A model generated the notes under the pieces. It was not told where the DNA came from and did no database searches. It worked only from the letters and a program-made list of their open reading frames with translations. From contig VWZP01008292.1 of the NCBI GenBank assembly GCA_013396995.1, forward strand, positions 1,020,742 to 1,084,741: a stretch of 64,000 bases of DNA, in the 5' to 3' direction. The stretch comes from Dicaeum eximium. Its lineage: Eukaryota > Chordata > Aves > Passeriformes > Dicaeidae. The translations under genes and the position numbers were made by a program. Positions 12,795-24,401 of this stretch are shown piece by piece (the stretch's first letter is position 1; each line of letters starts with the position of its first letter).

Positions 12795-12982
12795 TTAAGT
12801 CGCCTTTCCATTGACATTGCACAAATATTCCTCCACCTTCTGTCCAGATTGCGTGTAGCCTGCTGGATAGAGTCACACTCTGCTTCTGTGGCACAAGCAT
12901 CACAGTCATGAAGAAGTACTTCACACAGATTGAGAACAGATGCCACGCCAGTGCTGTGTTTCTCTATGTCCCTCTGCAGTTC
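12795..12982 (-). CDS. SYNE1: SYNE1 exon E34
   Basis: The 188-bp exon reads ELQRDIEKHSTGVASVLNLC to CAMSMERRL plus AA of a Lys codon completed by E35. It contains CEVLLHDCDACATEAECD, an unusually Cys-rich conserved helix-turn, and DRRWRNICAM as helix C. Acceptor CTGCAG, donor GTAAGT. Confidence 0.96.
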
Positions 12983-15900
12983 CTGCAGGTGAAGAGATTA
13001 GTCCTTGAGAGAAATTGCAAAACATGCATTCATGCAAATGTATTGATCTTCCACTTATTTAAAAAAAGAAAAAAGCTTGCAAAGAGAAGAAAAACATCCA
13101 GTAATATCAATTAAGAGAGTGCATCTACGCAAGTGGTGATGCAATGTTATCAATGAGGCCAGGAGAACCTGGCAGCATGCACAGCTCTCCCAGGGACTAT
13201 GAACACCAAACCATTAACTGGGACAAACTGCCAGAGCTCTGCATGCTCAGCTGAGCATCTTTCACACACATTTAATCAACATCACCAATAAATGGTAGAA
13301 TTATTCTCAGCCCTTTCCCATTATCACAGAGAATGTAAAGCAGAAGTTAGTAAGAGAAGTGTGACAAGGAAATACATTCTGATGTACTGCAAGGGTTTGG
13401 CAGAGGGACTCTTCATGAACATGCTGCTCCCCACGTGAGATAGCTCCCAAGTGGCATGTTTGGCATGGAGATTGGCAGCAGCACATGCTGAACTGCGCAT
13501 GTGTAAGAGATTTTTCTTCCTTCCAGTCTCCAGTTCTATAGTATTTTCATTGGAAACGGAAAACGAAAATTCCAGATGCCTAAAGAAAATGCAATCGTAG
13601 TATCTTAGCACTTATTATATGTGATCAGCATTACTTTTCCTGACAGTTTCTTGGTTTTGATGGTTTGTTCTACACTGATGATAATGTTTCCTCTACAAGT
13701 AATATTTCACCTTAGTTTTGATCTCCAGATTTAAGTTAAGACAAACCACAAAAGTAATTGGCTGTTGCTGTTGGATCAGTGCAATGGAAAGAAACTCTGC
13801 CTGACTTTTGTCTACATTTGTAATAAGTCATCAGAATATTTGATGGAAAAAATCAGTATGGACAATAACAAAGCCAAGAAAACTTAATTCCAATTGTGAC
13901 AGAGAAATAATAATGTAACTATATCAAAAAGTGCTACATTTCATCTAGAATACTAGGTTTGATTCTGATTCAGATGAAGAAAGGACCCAATATCACAATT
14001 AGAGATGTGGAAGTTTACATAGGAGAACGTGGCAGCTTGAGGATGAGTTAGACATAAACTGCTCTATAATTTTTCTATTGAAAACTATGGCATGTAAAGG
14101 GAAATACAGTGTCAATATACTGTGTCTACATATATTTGAGGTCTAACTAGAGAACTTTTCTTACAGCTAGCAACATGACATGAAAATGTCTTCCAGCAGG
14201 AAATGAGATCTAAATGTTGAATAAAAAAACTCAGGAAATTTGAAATAGAGCAAGGTGGATCTATATCAACCTTTTTTTTTGTTGTTGTTTGTAATAAATG
14301 GGGTTATCTACTTGAGAACATCAAGTGGAAAATCAGTCTTTTATTCCTCAGCAATGGCCCTCTCACTTCACTTGCCTGAAAAATACCTTCATTGTGATGT
14401 CAAAATGCTTATTTTTTTTTCTATCCAACCTGAAATATTATAGAAGGGTGGATACTGTTATCAGATGTCATACTTCAGGAAACACACTCCAGACAGCTAT
14501 GAGACTTGCGGTTAAGTAAGTACAGGTAACACAGTCTCCTTTCTAATGTTTTGGAGTAAAGCAGTAGTGAGAACTATGGGTCCTGAGCATTCCTAAGAAT
14601 TACACTTTTTTTATTCACCTACAAAACATTTCCACAAGCAATGCTTAGACTATTTCTTCTCTACAGTCTAATATTTATTTCCCAGATTTTAAAATTTATT
14701 ATGTTTATTAGAGAACATTAAGCCTTTGGGTTAGTTCACAAAGGAGTGTCACTTTTATGCACTGCTGTCACCCATATACAACCTCTTTTTTTTACTTTAT
14801 TTGCCCAGAAGCAAACATAATTTTTTCACATTTCAAGAGGTAAATGATTGAGAAAATAAACAAACAAGTAATCCTTAAATGAAGTTCATTACCCCAGGAA
14901 AATACTGCATTGAAGTTACCCTACCTTCACCCAGGATATCCAGATTCAACTGCATTTTTAATTTCACTAAGAGACCAGCAATCTGCAAAGCTGATGCTTG
15001 GCTGCAGTAGATGCTGAGAAGTAGATAATGGAGTTTCATAAATGGAATTTGTCCCTCCTCTTTCAAAACAACATCTTTAACCTAATTTTGCATATGAACA
15101 ACTGGGAAGATAACATGATCTCAGTGGAAAATCAAACATGGAAAAGAAAACAGCCAGTAACAGAAGAGACAGGGAACAAAGTATTTGAGAAGGTAGCCTT
15201 CTGAGGTATGGTGGATAGTGATATGGCCTCCAAACGATAAAAATACTGGTTGCCATGCATTGAAAGTGGGTGGGTTTTTTAAACTACTATTATTATAACC
15301 ATGTCTTGTATCGTTATCAAATCATCACCATGTTTCCAAATACGGTGTCTTCCCATGGTAAGATTCACCTCTATTTCTACCCTTTAGAGTTCAAATTAAA
15401 CCATTCTCACTTCTACAGAATATCATTGCATGCTGTCACCACAAGGAAACAGTGGAAGGCAGAGATATACCGGTCTCTGTGCCCAAAACACATCCCCCAA
15501 GAACTGGTTGCAATAAACTATGGGATGTCTGCATAGGGATTCTAGTAAATAATCTCAACTGTCTACTTTGTTGATAGCAATGTTTAGTCCTTCCCAGCAC
15601 TTTATTGTCTCGGAAACACCATTCATCAGTGATGCTTCTGTGTTATAAATTACTATCCCTAAGTAAATTCCATATAAAATATTAATGACTAATTCTGAAC
15701 AGAGAAGTAGCAAATCAGTTGAGAAGCCAGCAAAATATCTGAGGGAGTTCTTGGCTCTCCGTTCTACCCTCAGCTTAAAGGAGCAAAATGCCCATTTGTA
15801 TTCTTCATAAATTATCCACAAAATATCCTGTCTTTTCCCTTCCCACACATTTCTTTCTCCTCTGAAAAAAGGACCCAGGGGAACATCTAACTCATCTCTA

Positions 15901-16601
15901 GTGGGCAACAGAAAGGTATTTTTTGCCAATAAATAACCAACAGGGACACAAAGGACAGCAGTTTTCTCCAGCAATGTGCTTCTAGGTGAAACTGCACTGG
16001 GCAGTGAAGTGTATCAGGAAGGAGAAAGTATAGTAAATCATCTTAGAAGTAACATTAGTTTCAATGCCAAAAACTGGCTGACTTCACATGTTTCTACATA
16101 TTTTAATCTAGCACTGCATAAAGGCTTTGTGTAGTATAAACCAACCAATTTTAACTTCACATGTATAGCTCATGCATCTTTGCGTGCAAAGTGACTCTCA
16201 AACAAGCTGCAAAATAAAACTGAGTTAGAAAGGTTGCTAAAATTGTAATTTTCAAGCATTTGCAAAATTTGCAAGGTCTAATAGGTGTCAGTTTTGCCTC
16301 TGGGAACAGACAACTCAAACAAACAAAAACCACAAGCCCCAAAGGAAAACAATTGCAATAACTCGTTCAGGTTACATCTCTTGGTGCCTTACCTTTCTTG
16401 GAAATGTCAATCAGCTCCTGGTGGATTCGATGTCAAGGCCAGCAGAAGGCTCTATAAGTGACACAGTAAGTACCACTTGCCTTGATATTTAAGCATTTTG
16501 CCTCATGCCCTCTCAACTGAACTGCGTATGGGCAGCCCAGGGACACTCTACTTTGGCTCTCCCCATGTCCCTGTTCACCTGGTAAGTGTGTTGTATTTTA
16601 C
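12983..16601 (-). other. SYNE1: SYNE1 intron between E33 and E34
   Basis: 3.6 kb of AT-rich sequence without a recognised repeat. It contains a 139-codon minus-strand ORF (15555-15974) of no recognisable family, probably chance. Confidence 0.65.
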
Positions 16602-16764
16602 CTGCTGCTCATTTAGCTTCCTTTGTATCTCCTCAGAGTCACAAGTTTCATAGACGATAGGTTTGGACAGCTCTGACTCAATGTGGGCAAGCCAGGATCT
16701 CAGACTACTCATGTTTTTATCCAGCTGCTGCACTGCAACAAGGGTTTCCTTCAACTTCTTTACT
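16602..16764 (-). CDS. SYNE1: SYNE1 exon E33 (first exon shared by giant and alpha2 isoforms)
   Basis: The 163-bp exon starts with one base completing Arg, then VKKLKETLVAVQQLDKNM to KLNEQQ. SLRSWLAHIESELSK is helix A of the first alpha2 repeat. Acceptor TTTACAG, donor GTAAAA. Confidence 0.96.
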
Positions 16765-16921
16765 CTGTAAAGAAAAAGAAATGGCAGTATTAAGTACACC
16801 CACAACAAAAATTTTCATAGCATGTGTTTCAGGAAGTTTTCAGAGAAACACACAACATTTCCAAAGCTTCTGTACCTTTATCAGTTGACTTTAATATTTG
16901 TTAAGAAAAGTTTTCTGGGGN

Positions 16922-16976
16922 TTGTTGTTGGGTTTTTTTGGTTTTTTTTTGTTTTGTTTTGTTTTGTTTTGTTTTA
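16922..16976. repeat. (GTTTT)n simple repeat next to an ambiguous base
   Basis: Pentanucleotide GTTTT units preceded by T/G-rich sequence; the only N of the window is at 16921, consistent with uncertain assembly of this tract. Confidence 0.9.
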
Positions 16977-17151
16977 ATGAGCTCACACACATCAAACTCC
17001 AAAGCAATCTAAGTAATTTAATTGTGTATTTGACTACTAGATGACAATTGTTCTTAGAGTACAAATAACTTACCCGTGTACTGGTGGGAGAGTGCACTGA
17101 GTGAACAGGCCTTTTTCATGAAAACACCCATGAAAACACTGAACTAAGTAA

Positions 17152-17335
17152 CACAGAATATTTGGCTTGGAAGGGATCTTTAGAAGTCATGTAGTCCACC
17201 TGCTCTGCAATGAGCAAGGACATCTTCAACTAGATCAGGTTGTTCAGAGCCCCATCCAGCCTGACCTTGAACATTCCTAGGGACGGGGCACCATCTGGGC
17301 AACCTCTCTGGGCAACCTGTTCCAGGGTGAAGACT
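17152..17335 (-). mobile_element. CR1 LINE fragment, 3' end, minus orientation
   Basis: The plus strand reads like the reverse complement of the CR1 3' end: GGAAGGGATCTTTAGAAGTC, TAGTCCACCTGC, GAGCCCCATCCAGCCTGACC and TCTCTGGGCAACCTGTTCC are all near-consensus. Same orientation as SYNE1; 5'-truncated as is usual for CR1. Confidence 0.88.
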
Positions 17336-17570
17336 TGTACTTATATAAATAAGTTTCAGAGCAAGAAGTCCAGCTCAGAACTTGGGGAGAATTCTTGAAT
17401 TCCAAGGGCTGCTTTAAGTTGGTGTTATTGGACTATTTCAGGTTTAAACAGATGAAATTGGAATGGAATTGCATAGTGATTTCTAGCTAGTATGTTTCTT
17501 GGAACCCTGACACTGGAAGACCAATGACCAGGAAAAATGAAATAGATTTCTGTTTGTGGTGGGTGTTTTT

Positions 17571-17602
17571 TGTTTGTTTATTTGTTTGTTTGTTTGTTTT
17601 TT
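17571..17602. repeat. (TTTG)n microsatellite
   Basis: About seven TTTG units with one TTTA interruption, ending in poly-T. Confidence 0.88.
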
Positions 17603-20600
17603 ATCAAGAGAGCATTAGAATGAATAAATTCAACTAAACTTTCATTCTATCTCAATATTTTTTCCTTCAATCTGTTTGATCTGCAAAACTGTCCTTCAGT
17701 AATTCTCTCCTTCCTATCCCCATGTTTCATAACATACATTATTAGTGAATTCTGATTTTTTTTCTAAGCTCTCTCTTTTTCCTGTTTGTGTGGTACCAAA
17801 ACCAATCTTGAGTAATCCTCCCTCTTATACTCCTATTGCTCTTCTACCTGAGTGTTTCAATACCAGAAAGGTTTAAGAGATGAGTGCAGTTGGGAACAGA
17901 CTGACTAAATTGGGCTGAAAAATACAAGATTACCAGGTGTCCTAAAGAAACAAAATGCCACTGGACTATCCTACAATTCAAATTAAGCAATTCACATTTT
18001 TCTTACAATACTAACCAGCAACATTATCAAGTCTTTCCATATTGAAAGCAGTAGTTGCAGGTGACCATTAGGAGAATCACAGAGATATTAAAGTCATCTT
18101 AAAAAAAAAAGTTAAATATTTCCAATTTTCTTCTCTTTATAGCCCTCCCTTTAGCTCACAGATGGTCAAAACATGGTTCTTTATAGCTAAAAATCCTTAA
18201 GAACAGTCAAAATACAGCTTCCTTGCTGGAGTCTCATGACCAACAGCTGTAGGGTTTTGATCTGTAAAAAAACCCCATCTGGTAACTGGAAAAAAACATT
18301 GGGCAATTTGAAAATCTGTCTATGATGGGACTGAAGTCAATACAATTATATTGAAAGACTGCCTCAGTCCTCATCATGAGGCTATGTATCATAACACAGC
18401 CATGTATTTAGGCTTGGGGGGATAGTGGGAGAACATGCACTGAGGGCACCATCTACCTCCTTGTCACCTCTGGTTCTACATACAGTGATTTGTGGGTTTG
18501 AACCAACTGCAACTTGCTCATAGGGTGACCAAGAAAGTTGGCTATCACCCTTCTGGAAGTCACATACAGCTTTTCAATCTCTGACATTATTTAAAGGAGT
18601 GAAATCCTGCCCATTTTCTATTTATATTTTCAAGGCTCAATGCTACTGATCTTTTGCAGGCCTGCTGGAGTAGGAAAGGGAACAATGAGTCATGCCAGTT
18701 CTGTGGAGAAGCAATGTCACTCAACCATCTGCAAGACCAAACTGTGGACCAGGATTGTTTTGTTTCCAGTTGTGTGTTACTATAATCTCTGTACTGGATT
18801 TCTTCTACATTTTGCCTGCAACAACTGTAAAGAGTCCATCAGAAATCTATTTAGAAAGGGCCCTCTGCCTCAGGCAAACTGCACAGGGTTACATCCCTGC
18901 CAGAGCATAAAAAATAGTCTGGGCCAGCTACCACTATTTTCAGTGACATGATCTAAGTTACTTCAGAGAGAGAAAGAAAAATAGTGTGACAGACTAAAAG
19001 AACACTCCAACCAAACCCAAACCCTACAGCTTCCTTCCTGTCCCCCCACTACATCTACCCTTAACCCCGTTCTCTTTTTTTTGTACTGAGTTTAACATAA
19101 CAGGTTCCTTGCCCATGGTACAAATAGAAACAAATAAGTGCTTATTTGAGTCTGCTGAGATTTTTTTTTTTACTGAATTGCAGTAAAGTGTTGTGCCTCC
19201 AGCTGCTGAAAACATATCCGCGATCAAGTAACAGCTGCAACCCAACATGTCTGAGTTTTCCTTCTGAATTTCAGCAAGCAAAGTTGCCTATGCTCTAAAA
19301 GCTCTGCTTAAGAGACAAAGGTCAAATTCTAAATCAGGTGTGTGGGATCCCTAGCCAAGTGTAATTTTGATGTTTTGAGATTTCGCTTGCAAGATTATGT
19401 TTAAATCGTTAATGATTCCAATAAACATTTCATGCTTTTGCTGCAGCACTAGGCAGCACAAGAAACTGCACAGGTTACTGTGAAAGACTTGAGCTAACTT
19501 TTCTCCTTGATAATAAAAATTCTGCACTGAAATCAAAGGGTTGGAACCATGATAGGTTGTTTTTCATAAAACACACATCCGAGTCTTGTTACACTTTACA
19601 AATACTTAAATTCTCAGAAAGGAAAATACAGCAGAATTCAATTGTTTTCATGATTTACTGATGAAAAATCATCTAACCATTTGAATGGGCTTATTGTACT
19701 TATGTTTTCATGTTTCAATTAATGTGCCTCAATTTCCCCGGGAAAGCAGTAACTTTAGATTGTCTACTAATAAAGTCTATTATTCTACATTGAGGAAAGA
19801 CAGTGGGAAAACAACTTGGAGCTAAAATTAAGCACAGATATATTTAATTCAACTAGTCCTAAAGAAGAAAGTCTTAGTTTCCACTGAAATCTAAACAGGA
19901 ACAACCCTTTAAGTACAGAAAAATGCATCATATAGAAGTCATAACTACTGCATTAGTCACTTAGACAGCTGCTTACTAATATTAAACTTTAAAAGCAACA
20001 TGAAAAAACTCATTAAGAGCATGTTGGCTAAGTCTGTACAGTAGGCACCAGAAAGCAGAAAAGGTGCTTTTTAAAACAAGATCTACTTGAACAGTAGACA
20101 AAGTTTACAGAAACACTCTGAAATAGTGAAAAATGTTGCACTGTTAAAATCAGCTTTGAAAAGATCAGTTTGAAACTAATCCTTTTATGAGTAAAGAAGT
20201 ATTTATTTTCCAAAGTACAGTACTACTGTGTAGTAGAACACCAGTAAAGCCAGTTATATTTACTACTCCTATCAGTTTGTTTTTTCAAAGACTGAATTTC
20301 TAGAATTCTGAACAACAGCTAAATTTCTAGAAAAGGTAATGAGAAAAGGGAAAAAAAGAAGCTGAATCAAAAATCCAAGATGATGTAGGGCTGAGTTCAA
20401 GTATTACATGCAGTTACAAAACAGTCCTTAATATGAACAGGACAGACAAGCTTTGATAAGTTAAGTCTGAAATACTTATTTTACAGCTTCTTTCCTTTTC
20501 TGCCTTTTGCTTGTAGTCATGCCCCTTTGATAACACAAACATCAAGCAGACAGATACAGTCTGTTTATTCTCATGTGTGCACATGCTCTCACATTTGAAA

Positions 20601-20880
20601 ACAGCACTAAAATCTGTCCACAGTTTCTCTCAGACAACTAAGATATTTTACTAGTTCTATGTCTACATCACTATGAAAAAATTATTCCAGGATCCAAAAG
20701 TACTAGCTGTAGAACAAAGTATGTTGTTATCACTGTCACCTGTTTCTCAACTGAGCAGAAAACAGTAATTTCTAGCTATAGTACTGATTTCTACATATCA
20801 GTATTTCAGTTAGTTTCCCAGCAAGCCAAGACTTCAGAAAGAATAGTATCAATCAAAAGCAAACAAAAATAGCTGCCTGC

Positions 20881-20972
20881 CTTGTGATATCACAGTTACA
20901 GTCTGGGAGGTCTGAATCCACACTGTTGTCCTCCGCCATCCTCACAGCATGCAAGTCTTCCACCACAACCAT
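20881..20972 (-). CDS. SYNE1: Alternative first coding exon of nesprin-1-alpha2 (muscle isoform)
   Basis: Inside the 6.8-kb intron between E32 and E33 the minus strand encodes MVVVEDLHAVRMAEDN followed by an acidic Cys-containing stretch DLPDCNCDIT and two bases AG. This matches the unique N-terminus of nesprin-1-alpha2, the short isoform enriched in skeletal and cardiac muscle that binds lamin A/C and emerin at the nuclear envelope. The AG plus the first base A of E33 gives Arg and then VKKLKETL, as in the known isoform. ATG is at 20972-20970, with G at +4 but T at -3; the frame is open upstream to 21059, which I take as 5' UTR. The donor needed for the correct phase is GC (GCAGGC, 20879-20880 the dinucleotide). 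The 5' UTR length is unknown; possible muscle motifs upstream are listed in findings. Confidence 0.88.
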
Positions 20973-23590
20973 GAAATTTTCCAGTATTAAAAAGAAGAAC
21001 TTCCACTCCCAAAGCCTGCAAACACTGTTCTTTTGCCGGGGGGAGGAAAGGGGACACACTTTGCTGGGGAGTACTGTAGAGAAAATGTTTCACGCCAAAC
21101 AAATGTTAACAGCCGTTGCTTGATAACATGACACTGGATGGTGACAAGTGGTCATGTTTCTAAATAAAACTTGCATTCATCAACATGTGCCAGATTTGAT
21201 CTCCAGGAATGTGGACTGGGATTGGTAGGGGAAAGGATGGAAACACATACAAAATCTTCTTTGCAAAGCCTGAGCAGTTGCAGCAATAGCACTGTTTCCT
21301 GGCTGTAAACAATGGCAACTTTTTTCACAAGGCTGACATATCAGAAGAATTAATCTGAAAGGATTACAAGGTTCTAGAAGGAAAAAAATGGAAGCCTCTG
21401 ATGCAGAGACAATTCTGCAGCTGTCACTTCTGTAGTTGCAGACCTTCTCTGAACAGAGGGGCAATTAAGAGTAACAGGCAAGGGAACAGAATGTGACAAA
21501 GAAAGATGCTTTCACAGGTGACTGGACAAGTTTCACCATACAGTATAAAACTGACAGGTAAAGATTCAGACTGGATATATATTACCATGATATATTACTA
21601 AAGCATTTTCACACAGCACTTTCTATTAGTTCACAGTTGTAGGAAAAGAAAAATGCTCCAGGCAAGGGATTACTGCAGCATTGCAGAAAAGTCTGAAGGC
21701 TCTAATAATTCATTAATAGTCAGGCATCTGGAACGTGAAAAGATGTATTTTATTCTCAGTACCAGGATAACTAATCTGCCTTTACTAGCTGAATGAAGCC
21801 AAGATTATGTTATATGATACACTTCAAATTCCAAAATATCATGCCAAAAGAAACACGTGCCAATTTATAAGACCATATTCTAAAAGGCCTCTGTAGCCTT
21901 CTAAAAATTATTTTGGGAGATGTCAACTCTTTTTGTCCACTGATAATTAGAGATCAGTACAAGCATTTTGTGCATTCATTAATCAACAGATCGAGTTTTA
22001 ATGATTTCCAGCCTAAGATACAGCTGAACTACCAAAATTTTCATGGCCTAGCATCAAACCTTTCCACAATTTGTTTCCAAACTTCAGCAAATTTGCAGAG
22101 GATTTTTTCACTTCAGTGGGCACTAGGATGTAAAAAGTTGTATGTTTAATTGCATGCAATAATGTTGAGCATGCCAGTTGAGAAGGCTAAGTTGAAATGA
22201 TCTGGAAATAAAAGTAAATAATATTTTACATCCATTAGTTCAGAACTAGGACTTGACACTTCAGGATAACAGAATGAGAGGGTTTAAGTCTATAATATTA
22301 TATCTTATATCTCCCCACCCAAGAATGATACAAAATCCTAAACCCTCACCTCTCCCTATAGTGGGGACTAACCTGCAATACTGAATAGACAAGACAGATA
22401 ATTTTAAGATGTCTTCTGTAGTTTCTGAATGCAATCCGTTTTTGCTAGAAACTTCCTGAAGGTGTTATTTGAACATTTCTCTGAGTAAGCATTTCAAAAG
22501 AATAACATAAAAATATATAAAATATACTTTAAGTTAAACAACTGATGATGTATCACATCCTCCGAAACCAAGCAGGCTCCTTTATGGTAATGCAACACTT
22601 CCTGACTTAATAGTTCTGTAAGAAATATATGGTGTTCATTACTTTAATGAACTACTATTAAAGGAGCTGGAGCCACTGGAATCCTTCTGCTTACATAAAA
22701 TTTACTGCTCCCCTGCTAACAGATTTCAGAGCAAGAATGCACTAAAACCATATGAAAAAAGAAGAGACAAAAAAAGACGAAAGTAAACAAACATTTTTGC
22801 TGCTAACAGGACTAAGCTATTACTAATGCATATGTCCCTATATCAAAGAAATGTGAATTATAAACTCTCTGAGCTATTTATGCAATTCATGAAGTGCAAA
22901 ATTGTGAGAAAATTATTGTTGGTAATGGAAAGGAAGCTGTAGTACAGCCAAACAGAAAGTGTTGAAACATATCAAACAATAATCCTGTTTAATTTTTGAA
23001 AGTTCTGAAAATTGCTGTTATACTTTTGACCTTGAACAAAAAGAGTCTTTAAGCCCAGTGTGCATACATCTACCTGTAGTTACTCTTCTCCATTCATGAA
23101 AAAAATGATCTGGCAGAAAACTTAAGACATAGTTTTGGACCTGCTCTTATTGAAATACAAAACTACAAAGGCATGGTTTGGATTCTGCTGTCAAGAAATT
23201 TTTATCCATTTGCATACAGTTTTAAGCATCATGTAAAGTAAGATGGTACTACAGCAAGACTCACTAAATCTGAGTGGAACTGATCCTATATTGTAGAAAA
23301 ATAGAACTCTTAAGTTTGCAAAAGAACTTTAAGATCAAGTCCAACTGTTAACATACCACCATCACCATATTATTATAATGAAGTTTTTTAATTACTCTTC
23401 TTGAAGAAATGTTGTCCTGTACCATAAAGTAAAACAGGAAAGTAATTTTCACATAAATGTGTTGATGATTAAGAATAAATTTATTTCAGAATTTATGATG
23501 AAAAGGCAGAAAATAAAGGATTTTAAATGCATGACATCCAGCATATTAATCTGTCCCACTTAAAACTTAGAAACAAAACAACTGTCTTAC

Positions 23591-23757
23591 CTGGCTGCAA
23601 TAAGATCCAGAAGATGCTGCCACCTGTCATTAATCTTGCCAAGTTTGTACTCTATCTCTGATGCCTTACTCTCATGGCTGGCTTTAGCAAGTCTCTCTCC
23701 CATTTGCTGGAGCTGGATTTTGTTCTTCTGGGCTACAGCAATTTCCTCTTGATAATC
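23591..23757 (-). CDS. SYNE1: SYNE1 exon E32 (last exon before the alpha2 start)
   Basis: The 167-bp exon reads DYQEEIAVAQKNKIQLQQMG to HLLDLIAA plus AG of an Arg codon completed by E33. Acceptor CTCTAG, donor GTAAGA. The alpha2 first exon also ends with AG in the same phase, so both can be joined to E33. Confidence 0.95.
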
Positions 23758-24242
23758 CTAGAGAGTAAAGAGCAATCAGAAGACAGGGCACTTATTCTAA
23801 ATATACTCTGCTCTACACTACAAAAGGAATGCTGCAAAAATACAAGTGAACGTTGTTTTTTAGTTGATTGGTACAGTGGAGTGACAACCTCTTATATATT
23901 TAATGGATAAACAAAAACAACTACCAGAAGAATGAAAGAAAACCTACCCAACCCAGAACACTAACACAATGCAAAACATAACGCCTTCTATAAACATGCT
24001 ATAGTTTAACTCATTACAGGTAATTCTGATTGGACACTTAGTAAAGCATTCAGATGCCTCTGACTTTGCATTCACCTAATTTTCTGGTATTCTGGGAGGT
24101 CCTATCTCAAGAAAGACAGGAAAATGCTGCATAGCAAGAGAACAAAAACACCAGAACACACCAGAGGAAGGTAAAACCTTAATTTCAGCTAATTCACAAA
24201 CAAGTAAACAGTTAAAGAAGAGTATGTAAGTGCACACTATAC

Positions 24243-24401
24243 CTTTTTAAGTTTCTCAATCATTTCTTCTATGAGGATGTCACCATTTTGAGACACCTTA
24301 CTTTCCATTTGCGTCAGCCATTCACAGAGCTCCTTGTTCTTCTCACTGAAGACAGCCCACTCATTCAGTCTCTCACTAACTTGTTGTCGACGCAAGGAGA
24401 C
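24243..24401 (-). CDS. SYNE1: SYNE1 exon E31 (weak acceptor)
   Basis: The 159-bp phase 0-0 exon reads VSLRRQQVSERLNEWAVF to MIEKLKK, with LCEWLTQMESKV as helix A. The acceptor TGGTTTAAG has a poor pyrimidine tract and the upstream intron has a GC donor, so this exon is a candidate for in-frame skipping. Donor GTATAG. Confidence 0.94.

Larger units (their letters stand above)
16765..23590 (-). other. SYNE1: SYNE1 6.8-kb intron hosting the alpha2 promoter
   Basis: The largest intron in the window. It contains the alpha2 first exon near 20.9 kb, a CR1 fragment and two T/G simple repeats. The 18-20.8 kb and 21.5-23.5 kb stretches show nothing else I recognise. Confidence 0.75.

Noticed and set aside
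16396..16454. Exon-like 59-bp segment (TTATAG|AGCC ... AAAG|GTAAGG) between E33 and E34
   Set aside because: All three frames of the segment contain a stop, E33 and E34 already join in phase as in mammalian SYNE1, and the acceptor lacks a pyrimidine tract. A poison exon cannot be excluded without RNA data.
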